Origin: Cytobacillus firmus
GTDB taxonomy: Bacteria > Bacillota > Bacilli > Bacillales > Cytobacillaceae
NCBI RefSeq assembly: GCF_023612095.1
Contig: NZ_CP086235.1
Coordinates: forward strand, 3,607,501-3,671,500
Length of the DNA: 64,000 nt
Direction of reading: 5' to 3'
Part shown: positions 9,292 through 19,556 of the stretch, piece by piece
Position numbering within the stretch: position 1 is the first letter of the stretch
Layout: each line of letters begins with the position of its first letter
Program-made: the position numbers and the translations under genes
Notes under the pieces: generated by a model
The model's input: the letters and a program-made list of their open reading frames with translations, nothing else
What the model was told of the DNA's origin: nothing
Database searches by the model: none

Positions 9292-9555
9292 AAGAAAAGC
9301 GCAAGCGCCTTGGTCACCCCCGACAAGCACAAGACGAGCCTCCTGGAAAGGCGTTTTTTGCCTTTTTAGGGGGATTGCCCGAAATGTGGAGGCGACTGTC
9401 CAGGGACGACAGGCATAAGACGGTTCCTGTAAGAAGGTGTTTTTCCTTCTGAAAGGAAACGGCTTATGACCCCGAGTCCCTAGGAGCCGCAACTAGACAA
9501 GCTTGTGACCTCGAGGGGGTAGGCGCTGGAGCTAGACAGTTATCGAGATTCAAAG
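9292..9555. repeat. hairpin-rich dispersed repeat, copy A
   Basis: 264 bp starting AAGAAAAGCGCAAGCGCC and ending GTTATCGA...TTCAAAG. It is nearly identical to copy B (20536-20860) over its right ~230 bp, and copy C (15446-15513) holds only the two ends. It contains a nested hairpin (CATAAG 9414-9419 with CTTATG 9463-9468, enclosing AGAAGG/CCTTCT) and further short palindromes. It lies inside the peptide importer operon. No coding potential is evident: a minus-strand open frame here is shared only because the DNA is repeated. Confidence 0.85.
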
Positions 9556-9582
9556 TTTCATAATTTATAATATTTCTATGTA

Positions 9583-9615
9583 GAAAAGGGAGCTACAGAA
9601 CTGTACTCCCTTTTC
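9583..9615 (-). terminator. intercistronic hairpin after the peptide-binding protein gene
   Basis: On the minus strand GAAAAGGGAG pairs with CTCCCTTTTC, and TACAG with CTGTA inside, giving a long stem 43 bases after the stop codon. The T run is built into the stem (CCCTTTTC). It probably reduces read-through into the permease genes and protects the upstream mRNA. Confidence 0.65.
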
Positions 9616-9657
9616 CTTGAAATATAAGAAGTATACTTATGTCACTTGTAAAGCAGC

Positions 9658-11268
9658 TTATTTAAATTCTACAGTTGCCAGTAAATCAGAACCTGTTGGA
9701 TGCGGCTTGAAGCCAGTGATATCAGCTTTACCCGCAAGGATTGGTCTTGAGTGAACAAGCGGAATCCACGGAGCATCTTCTTTGATCAGAAGCTGAGCCT
9801 CTTTGTAAAGTTTTTCACGCTCTGCCTGGTCTGCACTTGCCTGAGCTTTTACAAGCAGTTCATGCACTTCAGGGTTTTCGTAATAAGAGTAGTTGTTGGA
9901 ACCGATGCTGTCCTGATCTAGAAGAACATACAGGAAGTTATCAGCATCCCCATTATCGCCAGTCCATCCTAATAGGAATGTATCAGCTTCACCATTCTTG
10001 GCTTTATCCAGGTAAGTACCCCACTCATACGTTACAATCTTTGCTTTTACGCCGATTGCATCAAAGTTGGCTTGAAGTGCTTCAGCCACTTTTTGTCCAT
10101 CAGGCATATATGGTCTAGGAACCGGCATTGCCCATAGCTCCATTTCAAAACCATCTTCATATCCTGCTTCTTTTAAAAGTTCTTTAGCCTTCTCAGGGTC
10201 ATACTCATAATCCTTAACGTCATCATTGTAACCCGCTACAACTGAAGGCATTGGGTTTTTCGCAGGCTCAGCTGCACCGGCATAGAATGCATCAATAAGA
10301 GCTTGCTTATCAACTGCATAGTTCAATGCCTGGCGGACTTTTTTATCTTTTAATGGTCCACGTGTGCTTGTCAATCCAAGGTAAGCTACGTTTAATGATG
10401 GACGTTCAAACGTTTGAAGATCCGGATTTCCTTCGATTTGGCCAACATCACTGAAGTTAACACCATCGATTAAGTCGACTTCGCCTGTAGCAAGGGCGTT
10501 CAGACGAGCAGAGTTTTCAGGGATGACACGGAAGATAACTTCATCCAGCTTTGGAAGGCCTTCCTGCCAGTATTCTTCGTTTTTCACAAGAGTGATGCGG
10601 TCGTTTGCTTTGTATTCTTTAAATACAAATGGACCTGTTCCCACCGGATTGTGAAGGAATTTTTCACCATGCTTTTCAATCGCTGCCGGGCTTGCAATTC
10701 CAAATGGAGACATTGCAAGGTTCTTTAAGAATGGTGCAATTGGCTTGTTTAAAGTAAACTCAACTGTGTAATCATCTACAGCTTTCACTTCAGAGATTTT
10801 ATCCCCAAACTGAGAGTTATAGTAATAGAACTGTTCAGCGCTTCCTGCTTTCCATCTTTCAAAGTTGAAGACAACTGCTTCGGCATTGAAATCAGTTCCA
10901 TCGTGGAATTTTACGCCTTCACGAAGCTTTAAAGTATGCTTTAGCCCGTCTTCACTTGTATCCCATTCAGTAGCAAGGCCAGCCTGAATTTCTGTATCCT
11001 GCTCACCAAATTCAATCAGAGTTTCATAGATGTTTTTTGTAACTTTAAAAGATTCGCCTTCTGTTGTAATAGCGGGATCAAGTGAAGTAGAATCACCGCC
11101 GCGGCCAAATACTAATGTGCCGCCTGATGACGCTTCTTCTGTATCTGTACCTTTCTCTTTATCCTTTTCGTCTTTCGTTCCGCTGCTTGAGTTGCTGCTG
11201 CAGCCGGCAAGAGCCAGTGACAGTAACAAAGCTGCAATCAGGAACCAAATGCCATTGCGCTTCTTCAT
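9658..11268 (-). CDS. peptide ABC transporter substrate-binding lipoprotein (family 5)
   Basis: 536 residues. A signal peptide ends in the lipobox LALAGCSS, so Cys23 would be lipidated and the protein anchored to the outer face of the membrane. A Ser/Lys/Glu-rich linker follows, then the SBP_bac_5 fold with the family signature around LTEWDTSEDGLKHTLKLREG-like sequence near residues 100-120. It is the extracellular receptor that hands peptides (or a related ligand) to the DppB/DppC pair. Length matches DppE/OppA-type receptors. Which ligand it binds cannot be read from the sequence. Confidence 0.93.
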   Translation of the reverse strand: MKKRNGIWFLIAALLLSLALAGCSSNSSSGTKDEKDKEKGTDTEEASSGGTLVFGRGGDSTSLDPAITTEGESFKVTKNIYETLIEFGEQDTEIQAGLATEWDTSEDGLKHTLKLREGVKFHDGTDFNAEAVVFNFERWKAGSAEQFYYYNSQFGDKISEVKAVDDYTVEFTLNKPIAPFLKNLAMSPFGIASPAAIEKHGEKFLHNPVGTGPFVFKEYKANDRITLVKNEEYWQEGLPKLDEVIFRVIPENSARLNALATGEVDLIDGVNFSDVGQIEGNPDLQTFERPSLNVAYLGLTSTRGPLKDKKVRQALNYAVDKQALIDAFYAGAAEPAKNPMPSVVAGYNDDVKDYEYDPEKAKELLKEAGYEDGFEMELWAMPVPRPYMPDGQKVAEALQANFDAIGVKAKIVTYEWGTYLDKAKNGEADTFLLGWTGDNGDADNFLYVLLDQDSIGSNNYSYYENPEVHELLVKAQASADQAEREKLYKEAQLLIKEDAPWIPLVHSRPILAGKADITGFKPHPTGSDLLATVEFK

Positions 11269-11342
11269 TGTTTTCCCCCTTTTTCTTTTGCCGGTATCGG
11301 CTGTTTACATATTTATCATCCATGCAGTTCTGCCTCTATAGT

Positions 11343-12311
11343 TCAGCTATAGAGATGGCAGGCTGCAAAGTGACCCGGTTCAATTTCCTTCAGCTGCGGC
11401 CTATCTGTTTTGCAGATTTCCATGCATTCATTACATCTAGTATGGAAGGCACATCCAGCTGGCGGATTCTGCGGGCTTGGAATGTCCCCGGTTAATAGCT
11501 CCCTGTCTTTCTTTAATGTCGGATCAGGAATGGGAACTGCACCAAGCAATGCCTTTGTGTAAGGATGCAGTGGCTTATCGTAGAGCTGGTCAGAGGTTGT
11601 GATCTCTACTAATCTTCCAAGATACATAACACCAACTCTATCACTGATATGTTTAACTACCCCGAGATCATGGGCAATGAATATATACGTCAGCTGAAAC
11701 TCTTTTTGAAGATCTTCCAGCAGGTTGAGCACCTGTGATTGAATGGACACATCAAGTGCTGAAACAGGTTCATCTGCAATGATCAGCTTAGGCTTGGTCA
11801 TCAATGCTCTTGCGATTCCTATCCTCTGCCTTTGGCCTCCGCTGAATTGGTGCGGATAGCGTTTGGCATGGTAGCTGCTGAGGCCGACAACCTCAAGCAT
11901 CTCCCTTACCCGCTGTTTACGCTCTTCTTTGTTCCCGATGCCATGGACAATGAGAGGCTCCTCCAAAATCTGCTCAACAGTATTGCGAGGATTTAATGAC
12001 GCAAACGGATCCTGGAACACCATCTGCATTTCCTTTCTCATCTTGCGCATTTCCGATGAGTTTAGGGAAGTCAGGTCCTTGCCATCAAAAACTACTTTCC
12101 CCTCTGTTGGTTCAATCAGACGCATCAGCATTCTTCCTGTGGTTGATTTGCCGCAGCCAGATTCACCTACAAGGCCAAGCGTTTCTCCTTTGTTAACGAA
12201 GAAGCTGATATCATCAACCGCTTTCACGTCACCCTGCTTTCTTCCAAACAGACCCCCTGTTACGGGAAAGTATTTCTTTAACTGATTAACTTCCAACAGC
12301 ACTTCGGTCAT
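11343..12311 (-). CDS. oligopeptide/dipeptide ABC transporter ATP-binding protein (DppF/OppF type)
   Basis: 322 residues. Walker A GESGCGKST, signature SGGQRQRIGIARAL, Walker B LIIADEPVSALD and the H-loop HDLGVVKHIS are all intact. The C-terminal oligo_HPY region with cysteines (CAFHTRCNECMEIC) is typical of Dpp/Opp ATPases and in some members binds an Fe-S cluster. The open frame runs to 12365, but ATG 12311 has a good GGGGGTG site and gives the canonical MTEVLLEVNQLKKYFPV start. It overlaps the end of the partner ATPase gene by 26 bases, so translation is likely coupled. Confidence 0.93.
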   Translation of the reverse strand: MTEVLLEVNQLKKYFPVTGGLFGRKQGDVKAVDDISFFVNKGETLGLVGESGCGKSTTGRMLMRLIEPTEGKVVFDGKDLTSLNSSEMRKMRKEMQMVFQDPFASLNPRNTVEQILEEPLIVHGIGNKEERKQRVREMLEVVGLSSYHAKRYPHQFSGGQRQRIGIARALMTKPKLIIADEPVSALDVSIQSQVLNLLEDLQKEFQLTYIFIAHDLGVVKHISDRVGVMYLGRLVEITTSDQLYDKPLHPYTKALLGAVPIPDPTLKKDRELLTGDIPSPQNPPAGCAFHTRCNECMEICKTDRPQLKEIEPGHFAACHLYS

Positions 12312-13302
12312 CAATGACACCCCCAGACTCATGCAGGAAACAGCGCACTGTATGCTGTTCAGCATTATTGGCGTTATAAAGCGGAGGACTTTCCGTCATG
12401 CATCGGTCATGGACAAATTCACAGCGCGCTGCAAAACGGCATCCAGTCTTGATGGAGCCCGGTTTTGGGACATTTCCCGGAATGGAATATAATCGCTCCT
12501 TTTTCTCTCTTACATCAGGCACTGATTGCAGAAGTCCCTGGGTATAAGGATGCTTGGGATTTTTGAATATCTCTTCTACTGGAGCTTCCTCCACTATTTT
12601 CCCGGCATACATGACAATTACCCTCTCACATACTTCCGCTACTACCCCGAGATCATGCGTAATCATGACTATGGCTGTGTCGAGCTTTTCATTAAGATCC
12701 TTCATAAGGGCTAATATCTGGGCCTGGATTGTCACGTCTAAAGCAGTTGTCGGCTCATCTGCAATCAGAAGCCGAGGATGGCAGGACAAGGCCATGGCAA
12801 TCATTACCCTCTGCCTCATTCCCCCTGACAGCTGGTGGGGATATTCCTTTACTATCTGCTCTGCCCTAGGCAGGCCAACAAGCTTAAGCATTTCAACAGC
12901 CTGCTGGATTGCAGCCTTCTTATTTAATTTCTTATGTAATTTGATTCCTTCTGTCAGCTGATCTCCTATTGTAAATAACGGATTCAATGAAGTCATCGGC
13001 TCCTGAAAAATCATAGCCACTTCATTTCCCCTTAATTCACGCATTCTTTTTTCTGATGCTTTAACGAGATCTTCTCCATCTAAAAGAATTTCACCGCCAA
13101 CAATTTTTCCCGGGGGCTGTGGAATCAGCTTCATAATGGATAGAGATGTAACACTCTTTCCGCAGCCTGATTCTCCTACTATCCCCAGAATTTCACCCTT
13201 GTTGACGGAGAAGCTGATATCATCCACAGCCGGAACTTCTCCATCTGAAGAGAAAAAGGATGTCCTTAGCTGTTTTACATCTAAAACTGGAGCTTGATTC
13301 AC
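12286..13302 (-). CDS. oligopeptide/dipeptide ABC transporter ATP-binding protein (DppD/OppD type)
   Basis: 338 residues, first gene of the importer operon. Walker A GESGCGKSV, signature LSGGMRQRVMIAMAL, Walker B LLIADEPTTALD, H-loop HDLGVVAEVC, and a C-terminal oligo_HPY region with cysteines (CRFAARCEFVHDRC). I choose GTG 13302 (protein MNQAPVLDVKQLRT...) because GGAAAGGAG sits exactly 7 bases upstream; the open frame to 13356 has no such site. The operon order is ATPase-ATPase-receptor-permease-permease, unlike the receptor-first E. coli opp order. Confidence 0.92.
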   Translation of the reverse strand: MNQAPVLDVKQLRTSFFSSDGEVPAVDDISFSVNKGEILGIVGESGCGKSVTSLSIMKLIPQPPGKIVGGEILLDGEDLVKASEKRMRELRGNEVAMIFQEPMTSLNPLFTIGDQLTEGIKLHKKLNKKAAIQQAVEMLKLVGLPRAEQIVKEYPHQLSGGMRQRVMIAMALSCHPRLLIADEPTTALDVTIQAQILALMKDLNEKLDTAIVMITHDLGVVAEVCERVIVMYAGKIVEEAPVEEIFKNPKHPYTQGLLQSVPDVREKKERLYSIPGNVPKPGSIKTGCRFAARCEFVHDRCMTESPPLYNANNAEQHTVRCFLHESGGVIDDRSAVGS

Positions 13303-13386
13303 ACGGATACTCCTTTCCTGATCGTCCTTTTCTATGAAATGGGACATTTTTAACAATTTTGGACCTTAGGTCACTATCTTTTTTTC

Positions 13387-13415
13387 ATTCTATAAAAAAA
13401 GTTTGGTTAAGTCTA
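13387..13415 (-). promoter_or_regulatory. sigma-A-type promoter of the peptide importer operon
   Basis: Read on the minus strand: TAGACT, 17 bases, TAGAAT. It lies about 85 bases upstream of the first gene, in a very AT-rich stretch. Both hexamers have one or two mismatches to consensus. Confidence 0.45.
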
Positions 13416-13589
13416 CTTATTTTTCTAAATTATTTAAATATAGTAAACATTATATATTTTTAAATATGGATTTATAAGTAATATCCTACTAATAATTATG
13501 AAAAAGATGGAGATTAATGACCGTTAATTGCCGGAAGCTGTTTTAACACTATAGTAATTTAACGCATTGCTATAAAAAAGCACACAAAT

Positions 13590-13618
13590 AAAGCCGGCCC
13601 TGTAATAGAGCCGGCTTT
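13590..13618 (-). terminator. terminator of the ygaD-like exporter gene
   Basis: A nine-base-pair stem AAAGCCGGC with GCCGGCTTT lies 5 bases past the stop codon of the minus-strand gene. The minus-strand 3' flank is TATTTGTG, a modest U-tract. Confidence 0.7.
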
Positions 13619-13622
13619 AAAT

Positions 13623-15371
13623 CTAATTTTCAAGCTGCTGAACTTGAAAAAGCTTATAATAATTCCCTTGTTTTTTCATTAATTCGTCATGGCTTCCCGC
13701 TTCAGAAATTTCACCATGCTCTATCAGAATAATTCTATCTGCATGTGTGATGGTGGAAAGTCGATGGGCCACGATAAAAGTCGTGCGGTCTTTAGCCAAT
13801 TTTTCCAATGCTTCCTGTATCAGATGTTCACTCTCCAGATCAAGGGCTGAAGTGGCTTCATCCAGCACAAGGATCGGCGGATTTTTCAAAAAGATTCTCG
13901 CAATCGCAATTCGCTGCTTCTGTCCTCCCGACAGTTTCACACCGCGCTCGCCAACCTTGGTATCATAGCCTTCAGGTAGATTCATAATAAATTCGTGGGC
14001 ATTTGCAGCCTTGGCAGCATCGACTACTTCCTCTTCAGTGGCATCGGGTTTTCCGAGCAGAATGTTAGTTTTGACCGATTCACTGAACAAAATATTATCC
14101 TGAAGCACCATCCCGATTTTATCGCGAAGGCTCCTAACTTTAAACGAACGGATATCAGTGCCGTCAAGCAGAATTCTGCCTTCATTCACATCGTAAAAAC
14201 GAGGAATCAGCCCTACCAGAGAGGACTTTCCTCCTCCGCTCATCCCTACAAGGGCAATCGTTTCCCCTGTTGTTACATCGAGATTTATTTCCTTCAATAC
14301 CGGAGGCTCATTCTCATTGTAGGAAAAGCTCACTTCTTCAAATTGGATATGCCCTTTAACATCCCGGCATTGGATGGCATCAGGTGAATCGTCAATATCG
14401 TATTTCTCATCTATTAACTCAAATACCCGGTCCATGGATGCGATTGATTGGGTTAAGGTGGTTGAAGAGTTAACAAGTCTTCTAAGCGGTCCGTACAATC
14501 TATCTATATAAGCGACAAATGCCATCATGACACCGAGGGAAATATCTCCCTGGATAACCTGGTATCCCGAATATCCAATGACTAAAAGCGGTGAAATATC
14601 TGTAATGGTGTTAACTACTGCAAATGCTTTTGCATTCCACTTCGTATGGTCAATCGCTTTTGTCAGGAAATTCTTATTTTGCGAATCAAATTGGGTTTGC
14701 TCATAATCCTCAATGGCAAAGCTTTTAACAACTGCCATTCCCTGAACACGTTCATGAAGATAACCCTGCACCTCTGCAAGAGCCTGTGAACGAGCCCTTG
14801 TCAGCTTTCTGAGGTTCCCAAAAAAGTACTTGACTGAAAAAGCATAAAATGGAAATAACAGCAGTGACACAATCGTCAGCGGAACGTCCATATTCATCAT
14901 AATGACAACGGCAATTAAAATAGTTGCCACATCAAGCCATAAATTCATTAAACCGGTTACGACGAATGTTTTGGTTTGCTCAACATCATTTATGACCCTT
15001 GAGATCACTTCCCCTGTTCTGGTATTTGCATAGAATCGGAAGCTTAATTTTTGAATGTGGGTAAAAAGCTTATCCCGGATGTCATATAGAATTTTGCTTG
15101 CCACCCACTGGGCAAAGTATTGTCGGTAATACTCAATTGGCGGACGGGCGATGACAAATAAAGCAATCATCACAGCCATAACCATTAACAGTGTGCTGTT
15201 CTTATCGCTCTGACTCAAAGCATCATTGCCAATAATATCATCTATTACATACTTAATCAGAAGCGGAATCAAAAGCGGTATGGCAAATTTAATGATGCCA
15301 ATGATAATGGTTCCGATAATCTGAAGCCGATACGGCTTAACGAATTTCAAATATCTTTTTATACTGTCCAA
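13623..15371 (-). CDS. ygaD: ABC exporter, fused membrane and ATPase domains (YgaD-like)
   Basis: 582 residues: a six-helix type IV exporter membrane domain (residues 10-310) and a C-terminal ATPase (about 335-575) with Walker [10 protein letters not shown], signature [13 protein letters not shown], Walker [13 protein letters not shown] and H-loop AHRLSTI. All catalytic residues are intact, so a homodimer is likely, in the MsbA/BmrA style. The start is TTG 15371, 8 bases after AGGGGGAG, giving [15 protein letters not shown]. Position next to ygaC and ygaB matches B. subtilis ygaD. The substrate (drug or lipid) is unknown. Confidence 0.88.
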   Translation of the reverse strand: MDSIKRYLKFVKPYRLQIIGTIIIGIIKFAIPLLIPLLIKYVIDDIIGNDALSQSDKNSTLLMVMAVMIALFVIARPPIEYYRQYFAQWVASKILYDIRDKLFTHIQKLSFRFYANTRTGEVISRVINDVEQTKTFVVTGLMNLWLDVATILIAVVIMMNMDVPLTIVSLLLFPFYAFSVKYFFGNLRKLTRARSQALAEVQGYLHERVQGMAVVKSFAIEDYEQTQFDSQNKNFLTKAIDHTKWNAKAFAVVNTITDISPLLVIGYSGYQVIQGDISLGVMMAFVAYIDRLYGPLRRLVNSSTTLTQSIASMDRVFELIDEKYDIDDSPDAIQCRDVKGHIQFEEVSFSYNENEPPVLKEINLDVTTGETIALVGMSGGGKSSLVGLIPRFYDVNEGRILLDGTDIRSFKVRSLRDKIGMVLQDNILFSESVKTNILLGKPDATEEEVVDAAKAANAHEFIMNLPEGYDTKVGERGVKLSGGQKQRIAIARIFLKNPPILVLDEATSALDLESEHLIQEALEKLAKDRTTFIVAHRLSTITHADRIILIEHGEISEAGSHDELMKKQGNYYKLFQVQQLEN

Positions 15372-15445
15372 CCGGATCGCTCCCCCTCTCTGTCTCATTC
15401 CCTGTTATTTTTTTAAACTTACCCCTAAACCCGGCAATCATGCAC

Positions 15446-15513
15446 GAAAAGCGCAAGCGCCTTGCCCACCCCGACATTTGTGACCTCGAGGGGGCAGGCT
15501 GCTTGCGCTGGAC
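15446..15513. repeat. hairpin-rich dispersed repeat, minimal copy C
   Basis: 68 bp that join the left end (GAAAAGCGCAAGCGCCTTG) and the right end (TGTGACCTCGAGGGGG) of the repeat seen at 9.3 and 20.5 kb, with the whole middle absent. The ends here are perfect inverted repeats: AGCGCAAGC (15450-15458) with GCTTGCGCT (15501-15509), extended by CCTTGCCC with GGGGGCAGG. The copy would fold into one long hairpin. It lies between ygaD and ygaC. Confidence 0.75.
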
Positions 15514-15524
15514 AAAAATAAAAA

Positions 15525-15548
15525 CCTGCTGACCCAAGGTCCAACAGG
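15525..15548 (-). terminator. probable terminator of ygaC
   Basis: On the minus strand CCTGTTGGACC and GGTCAGCAGG form an imperfect stem around a TTG loop, followed by TTTTTATTTTT, about 25 bases past the ygaC stop. Confidence 0.65.
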
Positions 15549-15573
15549 CGTTTTTTCGGCATTCAGCCCTTTT

Positions 15574-16104
15574 TTAGCGTCTGTAAGTAAGATAACGTTC
15601 ATACCATATATCAATAAAATCGGGTGCAAAAGGACCTTTTCTCTGACGGATCCAATGGATGAGGTTGTCCACATTTGATTTAAGGATGCTGTCAATCACA
15701 TCGGGATAGTTCATTTCCTGACGGTGCCGTTCATACTCATCTTCATCAAGCAAGTTGAATGTCATGTCCGGATATACTTTAATATCGAGATCATAATCAA
15801 TATACTTTAACGCTTCTCCATCACAAATAAATGGGGAACTGATATTACAGTAATAATAAACACCATCTTCCCGAATCATTCCAATCACATTAAACCAGTG
15901 CTGAGAATGAAAATAACAAATCGCTGGCTCTCTCGTCACCCATGTTCTTCCGTCAGATTCTGTTACGATTGTCCGGTCATTTCCGCCAATCACCAGATTT
16001 TGTGTCCCTTTTAATACGGTTGTTTCCTCCCAGACGCGGTGGATATGCCCATTATGTTTATAGCTGTGTATTTGCATTGGTTCGCCTTCGATGGGTACCG
16101 CCAT
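15574..16104 (-). CDS. ygaC: nucleoside tri-/diphosphate phosphatase, DUF402 (YgaC/Ntdp)
   Basis: 176 residues, exactly the length of B. subtilis YgaC. The family (S. aureus Ntdp) hydrolyses nucleoside tri- and diphosphates with divalent metal. Visible are the DUF402 features: [21 protein letters not shown] at the N-terminus, the [19 protein letters not shown] strand set, and the acidic [14 protein letters not shown] / LDEDEYE region that holds the metal ligands. The open frame extends to 16140, but ATG 16104 has AGGGG 8 bases upstream and gives the family start [11 protein letters not shown]. It is cytoplasmic, and its biological substrate is uncertain. Confidence 0.9.
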   Translation of the reverse strand: MAVPIEGEPMQIHSYKHNGHIHRVWEETTVLKGTQNLVIGGNDRTIVTESDGRTWVTREPAICYFHSQHWFNVIGMIREDGVYYYCNISSPFICDGEALKYIDYDLDIKVYPDMTFNLLDEDEYERHRQEMNYPDVIDSILKSNVDNLIHWIRQRKGPFAPDFIDIWYERYLTYRR

Positions 16105-16265
16105 TCTTTTTCCCCTACTTTCCTTCCGGAAGCTTTGCAACCTGATAATACTTTTTTGGCGCCTTTAATAGGCTTCCTCCCCTTCATGCTAAGCGCATAC
16201 TGCACAGCATGACTCAATAATATCCAAAAGAAAAAGGCAACAAAGTACGATTCCTGTTTTCTACT

Positions 16266-16294
16266 ATTATAACGGTAAAAGGAAATTTTTAAAA
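16266..16294 (-). promoter_or_regulatory. candidate promoter for ygaC
   Basis: A perfect -10 TATAAT (minus strand, 16271-16266) is preceded at 17 bases by a poor -35 (TTTTAA). It would give a leader of about 150 bases. Confidence 0.3.
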
Positions 16295-16392
16295 CAAAGA
16301 GCCATTGAAATGTATCAACGGCTGTAAAAAAAGGATATAATAGCTTATTTTATAGGTATTGAAGACAACAAAAGATTATAGGGAATTTATCT

Positions 16393-16644
16393 TTAGACGG
16401 TTACATTTACTTTCTGATAGGAGCGGATGACCTCTTCGGTCTGTTCCTCAAAGATACGATGAATTTGTTTGAGCTCTTCCTTCATTCTGGCAATTTCATA
16501 CTGCACGCTTTCAAGCTCTGTTTCCTGCTGAATGGCTTTTAATTCCTCTTCAATCTCCTGGCAGCGCTCCAGCTCACTCTGCAGATAAAGAAGCTTTTCC
16601 ATCGTTTTCATCTGTTCTGAAACTAAACTGTTAAAGTTCTCCAT
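16393..16644 (-). CDS. ygaB: YgaB-like coiled-coil protein
   Basis: 83 residues, almost entirely one charged amphipathic helix with heptad-like Leu/Ile/Met spacing (MKTMEKLLYLQSELERCQEIE onward), so a coiled coil is likely. B. subtilis YgaB has the same size and position between ygaC and sspE; its function is not known. There is no signal peptide or membrane segment. Confidence 0.75.
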   Translation of the reverse strand: MENFNSLVSEQMKTMEKLLYLQSELERCQEIEEELKAIQQETELESVQYEIARMKEELKQIHRIFEEQTEEVIRSYQKVNVTV

Positions 16645-16762
16645 GTTTGTTCCACCGTCCCCGTTATTTTTCCTATTCTATAATTTCGCTGTACCTTTTT
16701 TTAACCCTTTGACTAGTTATGTTGACTTTATGGAAGTTTTGTCGAAGGGAAAGAACAACAAA

Positions 16763-16800
16763 AAAGAAGCCGCCCTTTCCATTTAAAAGGCGGCTTCTTT
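16763..16800 (-). terminator. terminator of sspE
   Basis: A 12-bp perfect stem AAAGAAGCCGCC with GGCGGCTTCTTT is followed on the minus strand by TTTG, 12 bases past the sspE stop. Confidence 0.88.
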
Positions 16801-16812
16801 CTTTAGATGTAA

Positions 16813-17004
16813 TTAGCGGCTTTGTTTGCCTGCATTTTGACCTTTGCGAGCTTCAGCTTGCTGGTTTTGCTGTCTTACTTCAGCAGCATTTGTTTCGCTG
16901 GCAAATTCAGTACCGTATTGGCCTTGGCCAGCAGATTGTGCGTTTTGTTGTCTCACTTCTTGAACGTTAGTTCCAGCTTGAGATTTGTTTGGTTGTTTAG
17001 CCAT
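16813..17004 (-). CDS. sspE: gamma-type small acid-soluble spore protein
   Basis: 63 residues, rich in Gln, Ala, Asn and Gly, with two copies of the EVRQQN module (residues ~17-22 and ~42-47) around the TEFASET sequence that the germination protease GPR cleaves in this family. It is an amino-acid store of the spore core and does not bind DNA like the alpha/beta type. The start is ATG 17004, 5 bases after GGAGGTGA; the longer frame to 17025 includes this site. It is shorter than B. subtilis SspE (84), which has longer repeats. Expression is expected in the forespore under sigma-G, but I could not identify a convincing promoter. Confidence 0.93.
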   Translation of the reverse strand: MAKQPNKSQAGTNVQEVRQQNAQSAGQGQYGTEFASETNAAEVRQQNQQAEARKGQNAGKQSR

Positions 17005-17089
17005 TATAATCACCTCCACGCTCATTAATTTAACCGGGAGCGGAGGAAACTATCCAACTTTTTTAAAAACCAAAAATATCCATATTTAA

Positions 17090-17842
<753 letters not shown>

Positions 17843-18003
17843 TCAATTTCCTTTCTGTTATGTAATGTTTTGTTTAAGGATTTTTATCAAGGGAATTTAT
17901 AAACAAAACACCTTACCGATTTCATTTTAGCTTTTTCCATGTATAGATGGCAATTCGAATTAAAACACTATCTGTAATCCAATTGAGGAAAGGAAGATGG
18001 CAT

Positions 18004-18228
18004 ATGTTTGTCGGACGTGATATGACAGAGCTTTCGATGATGTCAAAATCGGACTGGAAGGACAGTGAGCTTGCTTTTTACCATCATTCATTTCAGCAGA
18101 TCATGCCTTATTTAAATGCTGAGGGCCAGACGATTCATAGGGAGATTGTTGAAGAAATAGAAAACCGCGGCGGCCTGAAAAGGCAGGAAGCCGATTATAC
18201 TCATGGAACCCGGGTTAGCTATGAGTAA
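18004..18228 (+). CDS. yfhS: YfhS-like small protein
   Basis: 74 residues, the same length as B. subtilis YfhS, and in the same place between fabL and mutY. It is soluble, acidic in the middle, ending THGTRVSYE. The function is unknown. The start is ATG 18004, 8 bases after AAGGAA; the open frame back to 17947 has no ribosome binding site. It is followed at once by a terminator shared with mutY. Confidence 0.78.
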   Translation: MFVGRDMTELSMMSKSDWKDSELAFYHHSFQQIMPYLNAEGQTIHREIVEEIENRGGLKRQEADYTHGTRVSYE

Positions 18229-18230
18229 TG

Positions 18231-18256
18231 GAAAAAGGGGATTGTTCCCCTTTTTC
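18231..18256. terminator. bidirectional terminator between yfhS and mutY
   Basis: A 10-bp stem GAAAAAGGGG with CCCCTTTTTC has A/T tails built in on both sides, between the two convergent stop codons. Confidence 0.85.
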
Positions 18257-18261
18257 TATGT

Positions 18262-19356
18262 TCAGCTTTCCAAGTATTGCTTCCAGATTTTCTGATGGGA
18301 TACCGGAAAAGGAAATTCCTTCATCTCTTCAAGTGTGACTAATTTCAAATCATTTTTTTCCTCTTTGAGTTCTAATAATTTCCCTTTATACACATTAATG
18401 TTCCATGTCAAATGGGAAAAAACGTGTTCGATCTGACCCGTCATTTCCTGAATATCTACATTGGCGCCATATTGGGTACTGAACGCATCCTTCATCTGCT
18501 CTTTGTCGCTTACATAAGCAATGTTGATCTCTGTCATGGGAAATTCCCAGAGATTAGCAAGCAGGCCTTTGCCAGGTCTTTTGTGTATTAGCACTCTGTC
18601 TTGATCATCGATAAGGACAGCTGCCGCTAATTGCACATTTTTTTGCTTTTTGGTTTTTGTTTTTACGGGCAGATCCTGCTGAGTCCCTTCATAAAACGCA
18701 GTACAATGTTCTCTCACCGGGCATAATAAACAGGAAGGAGAGGTTGGTGTACATATTAATGCGCCAAGCTCCATCAGCGCCTGGTTGAAATGGGACGGGT
18801 TTTCATGTGAAATTAATGTTCGAACGGAAGACTCAAATATTTTCCTGGAAGATGGCTTGGCAATATCTTCCCAGATGGAGAGGATTCGCGACAGGACACG
18901 CATTACATTGCCATCCACAGCCGGTTCGGGTACTCCATACGCTATACTGAGAATGGCCCCTGCCGTATAGGGTCCCACTCCTTTTAGGGACGAGATCTCT
19001 TTTGGCGTATCCGGAACTTTTCCGCCATATTTTTCATGAACCTCCCGGACAGCAGCCTGAAGATTTCTTGCCCGTGAATAATACCCCAGACCTTCCCAGG
19101 CTTTTAATACCTTTTCTTCGTCTGCTTCAGAAAGATCCTTGATGGTTGGAAACTGTTCAATAAAACGGTGAAAATAGGGGATCACGGTGTCCACCCGCGT
19201 CTGCTGAAGCATAATTTCAGAAACCCAGACTTTGTACGGATCCTGATCCTTTCTCCAGGGCAAATCCCTTTGCTCCGCTTCGAACCAGCTGAGCAAATCA
19301 TCCTGAAAACCTTTTATATCGGTTGATTCGATTGTATTTTGACTAACTTCTTTCAA
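18262..19356 (-). CDS. mutY: A/G-specific adenine DNA glycosylase MutY
   Basis: 364 residues. Removes adenine paired with 8-oxoguanine. The HhH-GPD core shows the catalytic Glu in [11 protein letters not shown], the hairpin [12 protein letters not shown] and the catalytic Asp in [11 protein letters not shown]. The 4Fe-4S ligands are C-x6-C-x2-C-x5-C ([18 protein letters not shown]). A C-terminal NUDIX-like domain (about 240-360) recognises 8-oxoG. The start is TTG 19356, 8 bases after AGGAGG. It is divergent from yfhP, which also starts with TTG. Confidence 0.95.
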   Translation of the reverse strand: MKEVSQNTIESTDIKGFQDDLLSWFEAEQRDLPWRKDQDPYKVWVSEIMLQQTRVDTVIPYFHRFIEQFPTIKDLSEADEEKVLKAWEGLGYYSRARNLQAAVREVHEKYGGKVPDTPKEISSLKGVGPYTAGAILSIAYGVPEPAVDGNVMRVLSRILSIWEDIAKPSSRKIFESSVRTLISHENPSHFNQALMELGALICTPTSPSCLLCPVREHCTAFYEGTQQDLPVKTKTKKQKNVQLAAAVLIDDQDRVLIHKRPGKGLLANLWEFPMTEINIAYVSDKEQMKDAFSTQYGANVDIQEMTGQIEHVFSHLTWNINVYKGKLLELKEEKNDLKLVTLEEMKEFPFPVSHQKIWKQYLES

Positions 19357-19556
19357 TTTTTTAATCCTCCTGATGTTAAACAATCGGAAAATATGGGAAT
19401 ATATTAGTACGGTCGCTGTTTAACATTTTGCCTTAAGTTTGCAACACCTTTAAAGGTACCCATATTCAGTTGTTAATACAAGAATTTTGCTGTTACACTT
19501 TAAGTAAATTAGGTACTCCGTACAAGATTTGTTACCAGGGAAGGAGGTATTTCCTC

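Noticed and set aside
9271-9492. Minus-strand open frame starting MRLLGTRGHKPFPFRRKN, repeated almost identically at 20474-20797
   Set aside because: Both frames lie in copies A and B of the hairpin repeat and merely reflect repeated DNA; there is no ribosome site and the ends diverge into unrelated genes.
16813-17028. Sigma-G promoter for sspE upstream of 17004
   Set aside because: TGGATA-like and GATAGT-like hexamers exist, but their spacing (about 22) does not fit sigma-G; not reported as a feature.
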